A DNA stretch of 64,000 bases from Chelonoidis abingdonii (GCF_003597395.2 NC_133770.1:199882281-199946280), one strand, 5' to 3'. Positions 12,325-22,929 are shown, counted from the stretch's first letter. Notes: generated by a model from the sequence alone, not told the origin. Program-made: numbers and translations.

Positions 12325-12660
12325 CTGGCTCTAAGACATGTTTACGCCTGTGAGGCGACAAGGGCACTTCAGGAGGGAGTGTCCGCTACTGGGAGAGGGC
12401 AGAGAGGCCCCACCCAGACAAGGCTCCCCTGTGCGGGGCCCCAGCTTGTTGGGTCTGTGGGGTCAGGGACACCTAAGGAGAGAGTGCCCCTACAGGGATC
12501 CCAAGGCCCGGGCCAGCCCAGGAGGAAGGGCTAGGCCTACACAAGCAGGACTAGGGCTGTGGCAGGGGGAAGGTGCGAGGGTGCTTCCACTGCCACACAA
12601 GGGCACATACAGAGGCATTGCCCCTGAGGCAGAAAGGGGGAATGTCAGAAAATAAGGCTA
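12325..12660 (+). pseudogene. Gag nucleocapsid remnant with CCHC zinc knuckles
   Basis: Plus-strand frames show two knuckle C-terminal halves, 'QGHFRRECP' (about 12358-12384) and 'QGHLRRECP' (about 12466-12492). Their leading Cys-x2-Cys halves lie in neighbouring frames. A third degenerate knuckle reads CFHCHTRAHT near 12585-12615. CCHC knuckles bind retroelement RNA during packaging. At least two frameshifts and stops break the frame, so no Gag is made from this copy. The rest of Gag (matrix/capsid) was not recognised upstream. No pol follows before the 3' LTR. Confidence 0.75.
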
Positions 12661-13024
12661 GTTTGAGACTAAGCTGCCAGGAACGGGTAGTGCAGGCTGA
12701 GGCCCCCAGAGAGAAGGGGCTGGGGTAGAGAGGCCCCACCTTAAACAGGGAACCCCCACGAGGGCCAAGAGGGCGCGAGTGGGAACCCAAACAGATGTGG
12801 TAATCCCTGTTAGGACCAGAGAGTCTACAGTGGAACCCAAACAGATATGGGAAACCCACGTAGGACCAGAGATGTCTACGGTGGGGGCCCAACAATTGAA
12901 GAGTGGGCAGGCTGCTCAGAGCAGTGGAGAGCCTGCGGCAGAGAGAGATTCCCTGCGGGCCCAGCTGCGAGGAGCACTGGGCGCTAGGGAATTCCTTCTC
13001 GCCCCCCCCCCGCAGTCGATTCTT

Positions 13025-13035
13025 AAGGGGGAGGG
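13025..13035 (+). promoter_or_regulatory. Polypurine tract
   Basis: AAGGGGGAGGG lies three bases before the 3' LTR start (TGTAGTGG at 13039). It is the expected primer site for plus-strand DNA synthesis. Confidence 0.8.
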
Positions 13036-13038
13036 TTG

Positions 13039-13824
13039 TGTAGTGGAGCAGATTGCCCCACTCCTTCCGGGAGAGTGGGCTGGGGCAGGCCAGGGAGCCT
13101 GCATTAGCCCAGGGAGCCAATCAGAGAAGGGCTTATAGGGAGCCAATCAGGGCCAGCTCAAGAGGTATATAAAGGCTCGCCCAGAGCAGAGAGAAGTCAG
13201 TCTTGTCCCAGGCCTTTCGACAGGGGAAGGTCAGTCTCCAGGGGGGAGATTAGCACCATGGACAGAGCAGTGCTGGGTAGGCTCAAGGAGGCTAGAAAGC
13301 TCTAGCCCTAGCCGCCAGGCTGCAGGCCCTTAAGAGAAAGGGCCTAGCGGGTGCAAGGGGCCGTAGGGGAAGCAGCCCATGGAAACAGATTGGAGGAAGA
13401 AAAGAGGAGGACAGAGGCTATCGCCAGAGGGTCCCTGGGCGCGGACCCAGAGTAGAGGGCGGGCTGGTCCCGTCCCCCCCCCCCGCCTCCTTGCAGTACA
13501 TCAGCCACAAGCTGTAGGACCATGCAGATCCTGCCAAGAGGGATTAGACTAGGAGGGCGGGTGGTTGCTTATAAAGACTGGAATGTGGGACTGCTGACGA
13601 TCGATCCCCGGAAGGGGATGCAGATGGACTGAGGGGCACTGCCGAAGGGCAGTGGCCTCGAAGAGGACAGCCGCCGAGCAGGAGCAAACGTGGATCCAGA
13701 GCGCCTGACAAGGGCACGAATATGGGACGGGACACCACCAGGAGGGGGCGCTCCACTGGAAATGAGCTAATTCCCAGGAGTGACCAGCAGGAGGCGCCAG
13801 GTGGTGAGTCCCCGACCCATTACA
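13039..13824 (+). repeat. 3' LTR of the gag-only element
   Basis: Begins TGTAGTGGAGCAG and ends CCCATTACA. It is homologous to 11299-12083 along its length and carries the same CCAAT and TATA motifs (13166-13173). Relative to the 5' copy it has many small insertions and deletions, often in homopolymers. Confidence 0.88.
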
Positions 13825-13829
13825 CACAG
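13825..13829 (+). repeat. 5-bp target duplication, right (CACAG)
   Basis: Exact match to the CACAG at 11294-11298. Confidence 0.85.
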
Positions 13830-14224
13830 CAATCACACTATTGACATTATAAACATATTAAGATACACAATCTGATTTCAGGTTAAAAGCCTGCTGATTA
13901 TCCCCTGGAGATATCTAGCTGCAAAATTTTAATAGTACAGGTCCACTCCCAGCCTTTGCTAGCATTATTATTATGGAGTTTGTGGATGGGAGGTTTCCAG
14001 CCCAATTTTGCTGTTTCAAGTGGACACAATTTAGATAAGTTTCTTAACTTGTGTTTTTACCACCGGAATTCACTCAATGCTAGTTTTCATGGGTTACAAG
14101 AAGAGTGGAAATCTTCAAGAATCAAGGAAGAATGTAGAAAAGGTGGGATAGAACATCAGACTGATGCAGCACAATAGCAACACAACCCATAGGAAGACAT
14201 AGTTGCCCATTATGCCATTGTACT
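13830..14224. other. No recognisable feature
   Basis: Unique-looking flank of the LTR element with no supported feature. Confidence 0.5.
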
Positions 14225-14710
14225 GTAAACTAGGCTTCTTCATAGAATAAAAGAAGTTTGGTTAAAAGCAAGAAGGAACCAGCATATCATCTGGTCTGAC
14301 CTCCTGTATATCACAGGCCACCACCACCCAGTACCTGCACACTGAACCCAACAACCAAAATTAGACCAAAGTAAAACAGCCCACTGGAAACTAAACTGTT
14401 ATATGCCACCAGCAGAAAATAGGAGGGACCAAGTTGCACCAGTACTTGAGGGACCTTAAATGGCAGTGAAATGATTAAATGAGATATACCCAGAAAATCT
14501 TGGCAAGTGACCCACTCAGAAAATCTTGGCAAGTGACTCAGATGCTGCAGAGGAAGGTGATCTCCCCGCCAGCCCAGGTCATGACCTGGAGGGAAATTCC
14601 TTCCTTATCTTGAATATCATGATCAGTTAGACCCTGAGCATGTGACCAAAAATCAGCCAGCCAAGCACCTGAAGTCTCTGAATGTGGCCCCCAAAACAGA
14701 AAACTAGTAC
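14225..14710 (-). mobile_element. CR1/L3-type LINE, 3' region, antisense
   Basis: 'catctggtctgacctcctgt' and the following 'atcacaggcca' are the reverse complement of the CR1/L3 3' terminus seen on the plus strand near 2010-2050. The adjoining 'gatcagttagaccctgagca' and 'tgctgcagaggaaggtga' blocks are typical of turtle CR1 3'UTR. Non-coding and old. Confidence 0.7.
14491..14542. repeat. 26-bp tandem duplication inside the CR1 fragment
   Basis: A 20-base core CAGAAAATCTTGGCAAGTGA occurs at 14491-14510 and again exactly at 14517-14536. It is a private two-copy duplication. Confidence 0.85.
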
Positions 14711-16521
14711 TCAGGTCACATCCTGAGCCCCCTATACACCTTCTCCCTTTACTCACTTCACCCTCCCTACTGTTCTCATCTATCCTGACTATCTCTTGTC
14801 TTCTTTGCAGGCCAGTTTCCCAGAACAAGTATTGCCTCATCCCTTGTCTTAATAAACTGACCAAGAAGCTTGTGTTATGTAGTCCTGTCTTTCTGGGCCT
14901 ATGGTCACATGACTCCTCGGTACATGTCCTATCAATCTCTCCAGACAACATTCCACTGAATACTCTTGCTCATCCTGGAATGGAATCGGGCTATGCCTGG
15001 GCTGTAGTCTCCCTTACAGGGCCCACAAACCTGTTACAAATAACCTGCTTGCAAGAGTGACATGACAGTTTGTGTCATCTTTCCTCAAGTGAGTGACAGA
15101 TTCTTTTATCCACTCTGGAGGTGCAAAAGGGTCAGAACATGCCAGTACCTGGCCAGCTGAAAATCCTTTCTTCCATGTGTGGAACTTCTCATCAGGTGTA
15201 AAACTGGTATAACTGGTTCCTACACTGTGCCCTTTTGGTCCCAGCAGAGGGCATGCCAAAGGTGACACTGGCAAAGAACTGAGACAGTAGCAAGCCAGCC
15301 TAGGTTAGAGCACCCACTACCTGATCTAGTCAGAGCTGTGACTGAGCCAAGCAAAGGATCACGGAGGCATATTGCTCCCTATCGTATCCTGCACCCCTTC
15401 TCCAGAGTTGCGTCAAACAGATCTTGGCTGCAGCAGAAAATCTGGCCTTAGATGATGACTCTTACTCACTAAAGGTCTAGTCGAACAGTGAGTTCCGAAC
15501 ACATGGGGCCAGATTCTCTTCTGCTATCTAGCCGCCTTTTGCTAGTCTGGAAGTGCAAATAGCTGCAAATCGCAGCTGCCAGTTCCCCTCAGCCAGCTTC
15601 CTCACCACCCTGTCCCACTTCAGCTCTCGATGTTGGAGGTATGTTGCAGCATGAAGGGAGCAGGGCAGGTCTGGAGGAGTGGATGTGGCTTGAGTGCTGT
15701 TGCATTCTAATTATGCACAGCTGGCATACTTGAGGTTATAGGCAGACAATGTACTTTAAAGCAGCACTAAGAGACAGACAGAGACAGAATCAAGAAATTA
15801 CAACCAACTTCTTTGTTTTTCAACCCTCCACCTGAGCACAATGGACAATGAGCACAGCTAAATATCTCGCCCCATTCATCTTTCATATGAAACAGTAGCC
15901 ATGTGCTTATTACAGAGAATATAAACAGATTGTTATACCAAGCGTAGTATAGACATTTCTTCAATAATAGTGTGTACAATTCATGCATAATAAAGTTACT
16001 GAAAATCATCCACTGAATCCCACCTATCGCTGCAGGAGGTAGACTTTGATGAATAAGTCTCATTAAGATGATATTTCCTACCTAATACAGTAGCTTAAAT
16101 AATTGCAGCTTTTATAGCTCTCTATGAAGATAACACTGAGTGCAGATTTAAACACGTAATTCCTTGATTTATAAACAATTGCTTGAGCTGGAAACCAAGC
16201 AGAACACAGCTCAGCATTCTGCAATCTGCATTTTGTTATGCTCACTGCATTTGTCATTGCTTCATAACATGTTTTTTAAAAAAAATAGTCTAGAAAAAAC
16301 AGCACATTTCTGGAAAGGCACTGCAGTCAGAGAGTTTTTTGTGAAAGTGTTGACTGCCATTGAGTGCAACCATCATCATCCTAAAAAGAGGAAGTTTAAT
16401 GGAGAAGGCATTTATATGTAGCTACTACATGTCTGTGCTTTTGTGGTCTTTCATGTTTCCCTGAACTGTCCAATTATCTTCCACACCTCTGCTTGGTTCA
16501 GATTCACAGTGTTAATCAGTG
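14711..16521. other. No recognisable feature
   Basis: Mixed-composition DNA with short open frames only. No domain, repeat end or RNA gene was recognised. Confidence 0.5.
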
Positions 16522-16531
16522 TGCATCATAT

Positions 16532-16657
16532 CAAGTATCAGAGGGGTAGCCGTGTTAGTCTGGATCTGTAGAAGCAGCAAAGAGTCCTGTGGCACCTTAT
16601 AGATTACCAGACATATAGGAGCATGAACTTTTGTGGGTGAATACCCACTTCGTCGGA
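16532..16657 (-). mobile_element. 126-bp Penelope-like element 3' tail with exact 10-bp target duplication
   Basis: On the plus strand it reads 'tatcaGAGGGGTAGCCGTG...' through 'atacccacttcgtcgga', the antisense of the PLE 3' terminus also present at 34095-34221 and 38622-38714. TGCATCATAT occurs exactly at both flanks (16522-16531 and 16658-16667). The copy is therefore a genuine short insertion whose 5' end falls at the start of the hammerhead core. The core is mutated here (CCGACGA; ACAAAA instead of CGAAA), so self-cleavage is unlikely. Confidence 0.88.
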
Positions 16658-16830
16658 TGCATCATATGCATTCTCAGACTGCTTCAACTACTTTTCAAGA
16701 ATCAGCATACACACTTTAAAAAAATCCCCCAGAAAGAGATGCAGAGGGAAAGCAAATCCCCCTGTAATGTACCTTATGCAATTTTGGTCATATTGAATAT
16801 GATAATGAGAACCAACCTTACATATATTCC

Positions 16831-17762
16831 TGTAGCAAAGTGATGACTCACCAAAGCGGCGCTTCCTGCTGGTTGTCCTGGGAATTAGCTCTTGTTCAGC
16901 CTGAAGGACCTCCTGCTGGTGTCTTGCCTGCCTCAGATCCCGTGTCCCTCCTGGACTCTGGTGCCTTTTTCCTCAGGTTTCTGCCCTAGCAGTAGCCCCA
17001 TACTCTGGGTGTCCCCTCCCAGGGGAACCCCCAACTCTCTAAACACACCTTGCCTCAGTGGCTACTGCCAGTCATCATCTAGCTCCTGCTCACTGTGGAA
17101 AACTGAAGTCTGTAAAAGGCCACTCATCATTGACAAAGGGGTCAGACCAGCTGCCTCTGCAACCCCAATACCTGTTTTGGCCTTTAACCAGGCCCACAGC
17201 CTAGGGAGTTGCCAGGCCAGAGGTCCCCAGCTCCTTTTTCCTTTTCTGCAGCCCTGCTCCATTCCCTGAGCTATCAGGCAGCCAGGTACTTCTCTTTCCA
17301 GAGCAAGAAAGAGACTGCTCCAGCTCCTGGCTCACAGCCTTTTTATGGGGCCAACTGTGGCTGCTTCCTCTCCCATGACCACCTGGGTCCGGCCTCTTGC
17401 AGACCCCACTCTGTCTGAGTTTCCTCATTGGTGACTGGCTCAGCAATGGTCTGAGTCCCAGCTGCCTGCTGGGTCCCCTCCATCGCTGCAGCCACCACCT
17501 CTTGTGCGTGGCCCAATGTCTGGTCAGCCATTATCTCTGCCACCTCCACTCTGCCCTTGAGAGGACTGTGCCTCTTAACGTGGCCAGGTTTCTGGCAGTT
17601 CCTGCAGACTCCCTTGCTGTCTTGGGCATTTTCGCCTCCTTCCTGGGCTTAGTGCTCCCTTTTATAGGGCCTGCTGTGGCCTGATTGGGATGTGGCCCAG
17701 CTGTGGCTGCTTCCCCCAGCAGCCTAGTCTTTTTTCAGGAGTGGGGCAACTTCCCCGCTACA
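16831..17762 (-). mobile_element. Antisense LTR, about 930 bp (gypsy-like)
   Basis: Read on the minus strand it runs from TGTAGCGGGGAAGTTGCCCC to ...TCACTTTGCTACA, with a TATA-type 'cctataaaaggg' about 100 bp in (near 17655-17666). Its start resembles the LTR at 11299 (TGTAGTGGGGCAGATTGCCCC), so they are probably related families. I see no matching target duplication, so one boundary may be slightly off. No internal region adjoins. Open frames of up to 125 codons on either strand here are spurious. Confidence 0.68.
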
Positions 17763-18246
17763 GTTTCCAATAGAAAGTTAGAACGTGAAAGATTCCATTA
17801 ATTTAATTTCTGAAAAGTGCACAAATACATTGCAAATACAACAGTATAATTTGCCAAATCTCAGCTGTCTCCCAATGGTTCATTCTAGGAGAATGTTTAT
17901 TATCTTTAATTTTCTAAGAGATCCTTCACAGCATCCTAAGTAATGAACAATTTTTTTTAACATTGAGAGCCCATTCATGTCATCCTTGTTAATGAAAAAT
18001 CTCAATTAAATATATAGGAGCAGTGCATGAAAGCAGTTACAAAAAAAGAGCCCCTAAAATGGGATTTTTGACACTACACTCCATATTCTTCATAGAAACA
18101 TGGTTATGATAGGAATATGGCATATTTAAGATGTATTTGATCCAAGATGGATTATCTGAGGTATAATTGGAAAGGTTATGATATACTGACTATGATTATC
18201 CTATTTGTAAGCATGTATCATTTCTGTATCTGAAGTTAGGAATATG
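17763..18246. other. No recognisable feature
   Basis: AT-rich spacer, nothing supported. Confidence 0.5.
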
Positions 18247-19285
18247 GACTTGTAGAGGGGCTGGCCAGGACTCAACTCTCTCTAGGGTGGTGGGGAGCCA
18301 CCCCGGTGTGGAAGAAGCGAAAGAATTGACAAGGATTTGTAGGGGATCTTAATGCATGTCAGTCTGTTAGCAAGAGTTAGGCCAGCTGTAACCCTAATGA
18401 CGTGAGATTTGTAGAAGCGAGGNTAGTGTGAGGCGAGTAGGAAAGAACTGTGTGAGAAGTTATCACGACCTTGCACTGATAATCAAATACGTAGACTGGC
18501 ACCCAGAAGTGAGGAAAATAAGATAGCAGGATAGCCTATGTATAAACAAAATGCAGCTGTTGCTCATTATTGTCTGTATTTGTAAGGGACTGCGGAAGAT
18601 TTTGTTACGGTTTTAGCTAGGGCTGTTCGCCTTCTCAAGGACAGGTTATTAAAGGTTGCTGTGTACTAGTGCATGCTGTATGTAGCCGGTTGGAACCGCT
18701 TAGCCTGGGAAGCCCTGCGTGTTTGGGAAAGCTTGGCCTTTTGCCATAAGAGATAGGCATGTGGGAGCTTTTCCCATAGCTAGGGCTATGTATGAACTGC
18801 TTTACATGCTATTACCATAAAGTTATATTTACCAGAAATTGTTGTGCTGCTTTGGACTCGTTCCCCGCTTTGAGTTAGCAACGTGCAGAGTCCCTGTTGC
18901 GGGTGTGTTTTCTTTACCTTCATTAAAAGCCATATCACTCACTCTGTGTGTGTGTGTGTCTCGTCCCTGTAAAGCACTCAGGCACGTAACAGTATTATTG
19001 CTTGTTATTGTCTGTAACAAAGGTATAAATGCTTACTGTAATTGTTTACCTGTTGAGAGACCTGTCCGGGACTGGGGCGACCCTGTGTCCTATGGCACTC
19101 CCTCCCTCTATTGCAATTGCTGGAGAAATAATAAACTATTTGATTTTGCTGCACCCAAAAAAGAGCAAGAACTGAGTTTTTCTCCGACACTGGTTCACTA
19201 TACACAGCTGAGGTTTGGGGAATTAGTCCGGCTGCGAGAATCTTTCCTGGCAGCCCTTGCAAAGGCAGAAATAAGTACAGTTATG
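18247..19285 (+). mobile_element. ERV-like LTR with leader (old endogenous retrovirus remnant)
   Basis: The stretch has LTR character. An 'ATTAAA' signal (18922) sits just before a TG-rich segment, and a second signal AATAAA (near 19126) is followed by 'ctatttgattttgctgc'. Then comes a leader 'TTTGGGGAATTAGTCCGG' (about 19213-19230) resembling the primer-binding region of gamma-type endogenous retroviruses. No gag, pol or env follows; the neighbouring sequence switches to the gypsy element. Left boundary is uncertain, and two nested LTRs are possible. A single N lies at 18423. Confidence 0.45.
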
Positions 19286-19289
19286 CCGA

Positions 19290-19935
19290 GGCTCTAGGTC
19301 GGGTGGGGCACCAATGACTCAGGCCCTCAGGCAGGGGCTGAGCAATGCTACAGCAGTAGCAACATAAACAGTAAGTCCCACCCCTAGGTCAGGGTGGGGC
19401 AATAATGAGTCAGGAGCTCAGGCCCTCAGGTAGGGGCTGAGCAATAACAGCAGGCCCAAGCCACTCCACTGCATCCCAGCCCAGTGCCCTAGCAGTGGCA
19501 GAAGACTCGCTGCTGTGTCAGTGGGGATTCTGGCCACAATACACTGACATGGGCTCTGGCAGTGCTGCAGCCAGACTGGGGTCGGCTGCCCCCAGGCTAC
19601 TTCCTGACTCCTCCTCTTGTGGTACCTGAGTCACGGTGGTGTCCTCCGGGAGTCCAGCACCATAGGTTCCTCAGAGTATTGGGCAAGCGGCAGGCCCGGC
19701 AGCTTCTCTGGGTAGCAGGCGCAGGGCAAGTCGGGCCAGTTCTGGTGGGCACCTTGGGCTGCACAGGTTTCCCAGTCTCAGACTAGGCTGGAGGAGTCTG
19801 GCTTCCCCGGTGGCTGGCCTCCCCAGCGGCAGGCCCTCTAGTGAGCTCTGAGGTCACCACCTGACCCTCTGAGGGTCCACCAATCCCGGCCCCTGTATGG
19901 GCTCAACCCTCTCTGGGGTGACGGGGAGCCACACA
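19290..19935 (-). repeat. LTR-like region of the Gmr1-like element
   Basis: It shares blocks with the solo LTR at 53310-54244: 'ccactccactgcatcccagcc', 'ctgctgtgtcagtgggga', 'ggctctggcagtgctgcagc' and 'ggtcggctgccccc'. It also contains two copies of the 'ggtcagggtggggcaa...gagtcag...ctcaggccctcagg' unit that is tandemly repeated in that LTR. Position after RNase H fits a 3' LTR. Exact ends are not clear. Confidence 0.6.
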
Positions 19936-20099
19936 CACACACAATTCTGGCTCCCACTCATCGGGGCCAGGCTCTTCTATCCCTTCTAGGCAGGACAGGA
20001 AATCTGCATTTGCATGGTCCTTACCAGCCTTATGCCAGATGGTGAAAGCGTAGAGCTATAAGGCCAGATGACACCACAGTAATAGATTGTTGTTATTTT

Positions 20100-21060
20100 T
20101 CATTCTCATTTACCATTGGATGGGGACATGGTCCATGACTAGTGTAAACGGAGCCCTGAGGAGGTAGTACCGTAGGGTATCATGGGCCCGCTTCACAACG
20201 AGTGCTTCCTTCTCGATTATGCAGGAAAATAATTTCTGGCTGACATATCGGTCTAGGTGGTCGTCTCCATCAACTTCTTGGGACAGGATGGCCCTGAGCC
20301 TCATCTCCGAGGCATCCATGTGGAGGATAAACTCACAGTCAAAGTCTGGGCTGTATAGGAAATGGCTCCTGGCAGAGACACGTCTGGGATCTCCAGAAGG
20401 TGTCTTCATGGTCTTGGGACCACAGCACCCGCCAGGGACTGTCCTTCATCAAAAGTCCTGTTAAGGGGCTGCGATGGAAGCAAATCGGGGGATGAACCAC
20501 CGATAATATCCGTTAAGCCCCAGGAACTGTCATACTTGGTGTTTTGTGGTGGGTGGCAGACAGGCTTCCAGGGCTTGAACTTCCCCCATGAGGAGTTTCA
20601 CTTGTCCTCTACCTAGGGTGCACCCTAGGTATATGGCCTCCTGCCATCTGATGCGACACTTTTTTGGGTTCCCTGTCAGTCCCACCTGTCTCAGGGTTCT
20701 CAGGACTGCCGCTGGGCATTCCACGTGGTCCTCCCAGTGGCAGCTATAGTCTTGATGGGACCGCAAAAGGCGATCCATTAGTCACTGGAACGTCGCCAGG
20801 GCCTTGTGGAGGCCGAAAGGCATCCCATTGGAGTGGTGAATGTCGTCTTTTCCTTAGAAGTGTAGTCGAGCGGGATCTGTCAGTACCCTTTACTGAGGTC
20901 AAGGGTGGTAACGAACCGAGCCTCTCCTAGGTGGCCAAGCAGTTCATCTACGTGGGGCATAGGATAAGCATCGAACCGTGAGATGGTGTCAACCCGCCAG
21001 AAGTCTATACAAAAGCGCTGAGTGCCCGCGGGCTTGGGCATCAAGACCACTAGACTGCGC
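20100..21060 (-). pseudogene. Reverse transcriptase and RNase H of the Gmr1-like element
   Basis: Minus-strand translation gives, in order, 'MPKPAGTQRFCIDF' (RT start), 'RFDAYPMPHVDELLGHLG', 'ARFVTTLDLSKGY', 'LMDRLLRSHQD', 'NPKKCRIRW', 'FLGLNGYYRWFIPRFA', and RNase H 'FILHMDASE...LRAILSQE' and 'KEALVVKRAHDTLRYYL'. These are standard Ty3/gypsy RT-RH landmarks. The enzyme would copy element RNA into DNA in the cytoplasmic particle. The frame is broken several times: there is a stop in 'SKGY*QIPL' and frame changes near 20800 and 20410. This block lies downstream of integrase, the reverse of usual gypsy order. Confidence 0.85.
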
Positions 21061-21389
21061 CACTAGCTCTGCGATGGCTCGATGACTCCTAAGACCAGCA
21101 CGGCCTGTACTTCTTCCTCCACCTGCTGTTGCATTCAGTATGGCAGCGACCTGGTCATCTCCCAGATTACCTTCCCCAGCTCGGTCTGGATGGAGTAATA
21201 ACTGGGTAGGGCCATAAAGGTTCTCTGAAAAGCCTGTAGAAGACATTGGGCCTGCTTGCGTTGTTCCTCTGAGGGTGTCACCGAGCAGGGGGACGGCGGG
21301 GTCCTCAGTCAGGAGTGCGGGGGGACCCAACTCTGGCTCTGGTGGGTAAGGGTTAATCAGCAGGCCGTCTCGCTCCTGTCACAGTTTCA

Positions 21390-22440
21390 GCAAATTCACA
21401 TGGTATCATTGGGTCTTCTTGCGCTGGTCAGGCTGGTAGATCTCATATGTGACAGGCCCTACCTTCCAAGCCACCTCACAGGGTCCCTGCCAACGGGCCA
21501 GTAGCTTCAACTTGCTTGACGGCGGGAGGAGCAGGACCTGAACCCCTGGTTCAAAGGCATGCACCTGTGCTTCCTGGTTATAAGTTTGTTCCTGTGTGTC
21601 CTTTAAGTTTTCATGAGCCAGGGCTCCAGCCTGAGTGAGGTACTCCTGCGGCTGGGGACATACTTCAGGAGGCCCTGGGTTGGAGATGGGGACTGCTCCC
21701 ATGTTTCCCGCATTAAGACCAACAGGCCTGTGGACTGCGTCCATATAGCAGCTCAAATGGGGAGAATTTTGCGGATGATTGCTAGTCCCACTGGCATAGC
21801 TCCTCTGGGTGGAGCTTCCACAACATCTCCTTTGGGATCCGATTGAATCACTCCACCAGCCTGTCCGTCTGTGGGTGGTAAACAGAGGTGCATAAAATTG
21901 TTTAACCCCTAGGAGCTCACATACCTGCTGCAACAACAGGGAGGTGAAATTGGTGCTTTGGTCCATTAAGATTTCCCAGGGCTGGCCCACTCGAGCAAAG
22001 ACCTTTACCAGTTCACCGGTGATGGTCCGGGAGGTGGTACTCCGCAATGGGATGGCCTCTGGAAATGGGTGGTGTAGTCAATGATGACCAAGACATACTG
22101 GAACCCTGAAGCACTTTTTGGGAGCGGGCCCACCAGATCCATGGCCACTTGCTCAAATGGCGTCTCTACTATGGGCATGGGAACTAGAGGGGCCCTGGGT
22201 ACTCACGGGGGAACGGCTAACTGGCACTCCGAGTAGGAACTACAATAGTTCTTCCCTTCCTGATGAACACCGGGCTAGAAGAACCACATCAAAATCCAGG
22301 CAAGGGTCTTTTCATGGCCCAGATGCCTGGCAGCAGGGATGTCATGCATGAGCTTCATCACAGCTCGTCAGTGGTTCCTTCGTGCGGAGGTCACGGTTGA
22401 TCCAGTAAAGACAATCTCGGCATAGCTCGAAGTGGGGCCA
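21390..22440 (-). pseudogene. Integrase of the Gmr1-like element
   Basis: On the minus strand, an HHCC-type remnant ('HDIPAARHLGHEKT' in one frame and 'SECQLAVPP' in another) leads into 'MDLVGPLPKSASGFQYVLVIIDY' (first Asp) and 'PWEILMDQSTNF' (second Asp). After a one-base slip come 'QTDRLVE' and a stop where 'RFN' is expected, so the third acidic residue is still visible. A C-terminal 'FEPGVQVLLLPPS' and 'RWQGPCEVAWKVGPVTYEI' is a GPY/F-type module. Integrase inserts element DNA into chromosomes. The stop after VE looks like CGA to TGA decay. Confidence 0.85.
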
Positions 22441-22484
22441 CTGGGTTGCGTGCTGGGGGTCGACCATGGTCCCATCGACTGCTG

Positions 22485-22929
22485 CTAGCTGTTCATAGGC
22501 CCGGCTAAAGGTAGGGTTGGCTCTTTGGTCTCATCAAAAATCAGTATGGATTTGGGGTTTGACAAGGTCCCCAGCAGGGGTCTGTCTGTTTCTTTGGTCT
22601 CTCCCTTGGGTTCTGGGGTCCCATTCTCCTCCTCCAGTAGGGCCTCAGGACAATCTCCTTCCAATGCTGGGGTCGAGTGGAGAATCTCCTTGAATGCGGG
22701 CCAGTCCCACCCCAGGATCACCAGGTATGCTAATTGAGGGGCCAGGCCGACAACAATTCGTCGGGTGACCTCAGCCACTGTTAATGGTATCCAGGCACTG
22801 GGGTAGGGCCATACATTGCTGTGGATGCATTGCAGGTGAATTGTTCCCAAGTGGGGGTCAACCCAGAAAAGCCTGGAGAATCAGTGTCTGGCTGCAGCCG
22901 GAGTCTATCAGGGCTTGCAGTTCTACCAG
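22485..22929 (-). pseudogene. Aspartic protease of the Gmr1-like element
   Basis: The minus strand reads 'LQALIDSGCSQTLI' with the catalytic D-S-G at 22905-22897. It then continues 'WPYPSAWIPLTVAEVTRRIVVG' and 'AYLVILGWDWPAF', which matches the retropepsin core and flap-distal hydrophobic strand, though a frameshift separates active site and remainder. Downstream 'LLEEENGTPEPKGET' is a low-complexity linker towards integrase. It would cleave the Gag-Pol polyprotein. The upstream part of pol and gag is absent because the sequence changes to a PLE immediately 5'. Confidence 0.8.

Larger units (their letters stand above)
11299..13824 (+). mobile_element. Complete gag-only LTR retrotransposon (non-autonomous)
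   Basis: Two LTRs of 785 and 786 bp enclose 955 bp and are bounded by exact CACAG duplications. The internal region holds a frameshifted gag end with CCHC zinc-knuckle remnants and a polypurine tract directly before the 3' LTR. There is no protease, reverse transcriptase or integrase. Such elements depend on an autonomous relative for reverse transcription and integration. The 5-bp duplication and TG...CA ends fit Ty3/gypsy or retrovirus-type integrase. The solo LTRs at 61708-62335 and 16831-17762 have similar termini (TGTARYGGGG...). Confidence 0.88.
19290..22929 (-). mobile_element. Gmr1-like Ty3/gypsy retrotransposon, 5'-truncated, order PR-IN-RT-RH
   Basis: Reading the minus strand from high to low coordinates gives the aspartic protease active site (22905-22897), integrase zinc finger and DDE core, a GPY-like integrase C-terminus, reverse transcriptase, RNase H, and then LTR-like sequence. 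Normal Ty3/gypsy order puts integrase last. Integrase ahead of reverse transcriptase is the defining trait of Gmr1-like elements described from cod and other deuterostomes. All domains have stops and frameshifts. The 5' part (gag, 5' LTR) is missing; the copy ends at the junction with a PLE at 22929/22930. Confidence 0.8.

Noticed and set aside
12551..13120. 189-codon minus-strand open frame
   Set aside because: Lies antisense across the interior and LTR edge of the gag-only element; composition-driven shadow.
16892..17684. Several overlapping 60-125-codon frames on both strands
   Set aside because: They sit in a GC-rich antisense LTR with TG...CA ends; no frame shows a domain.
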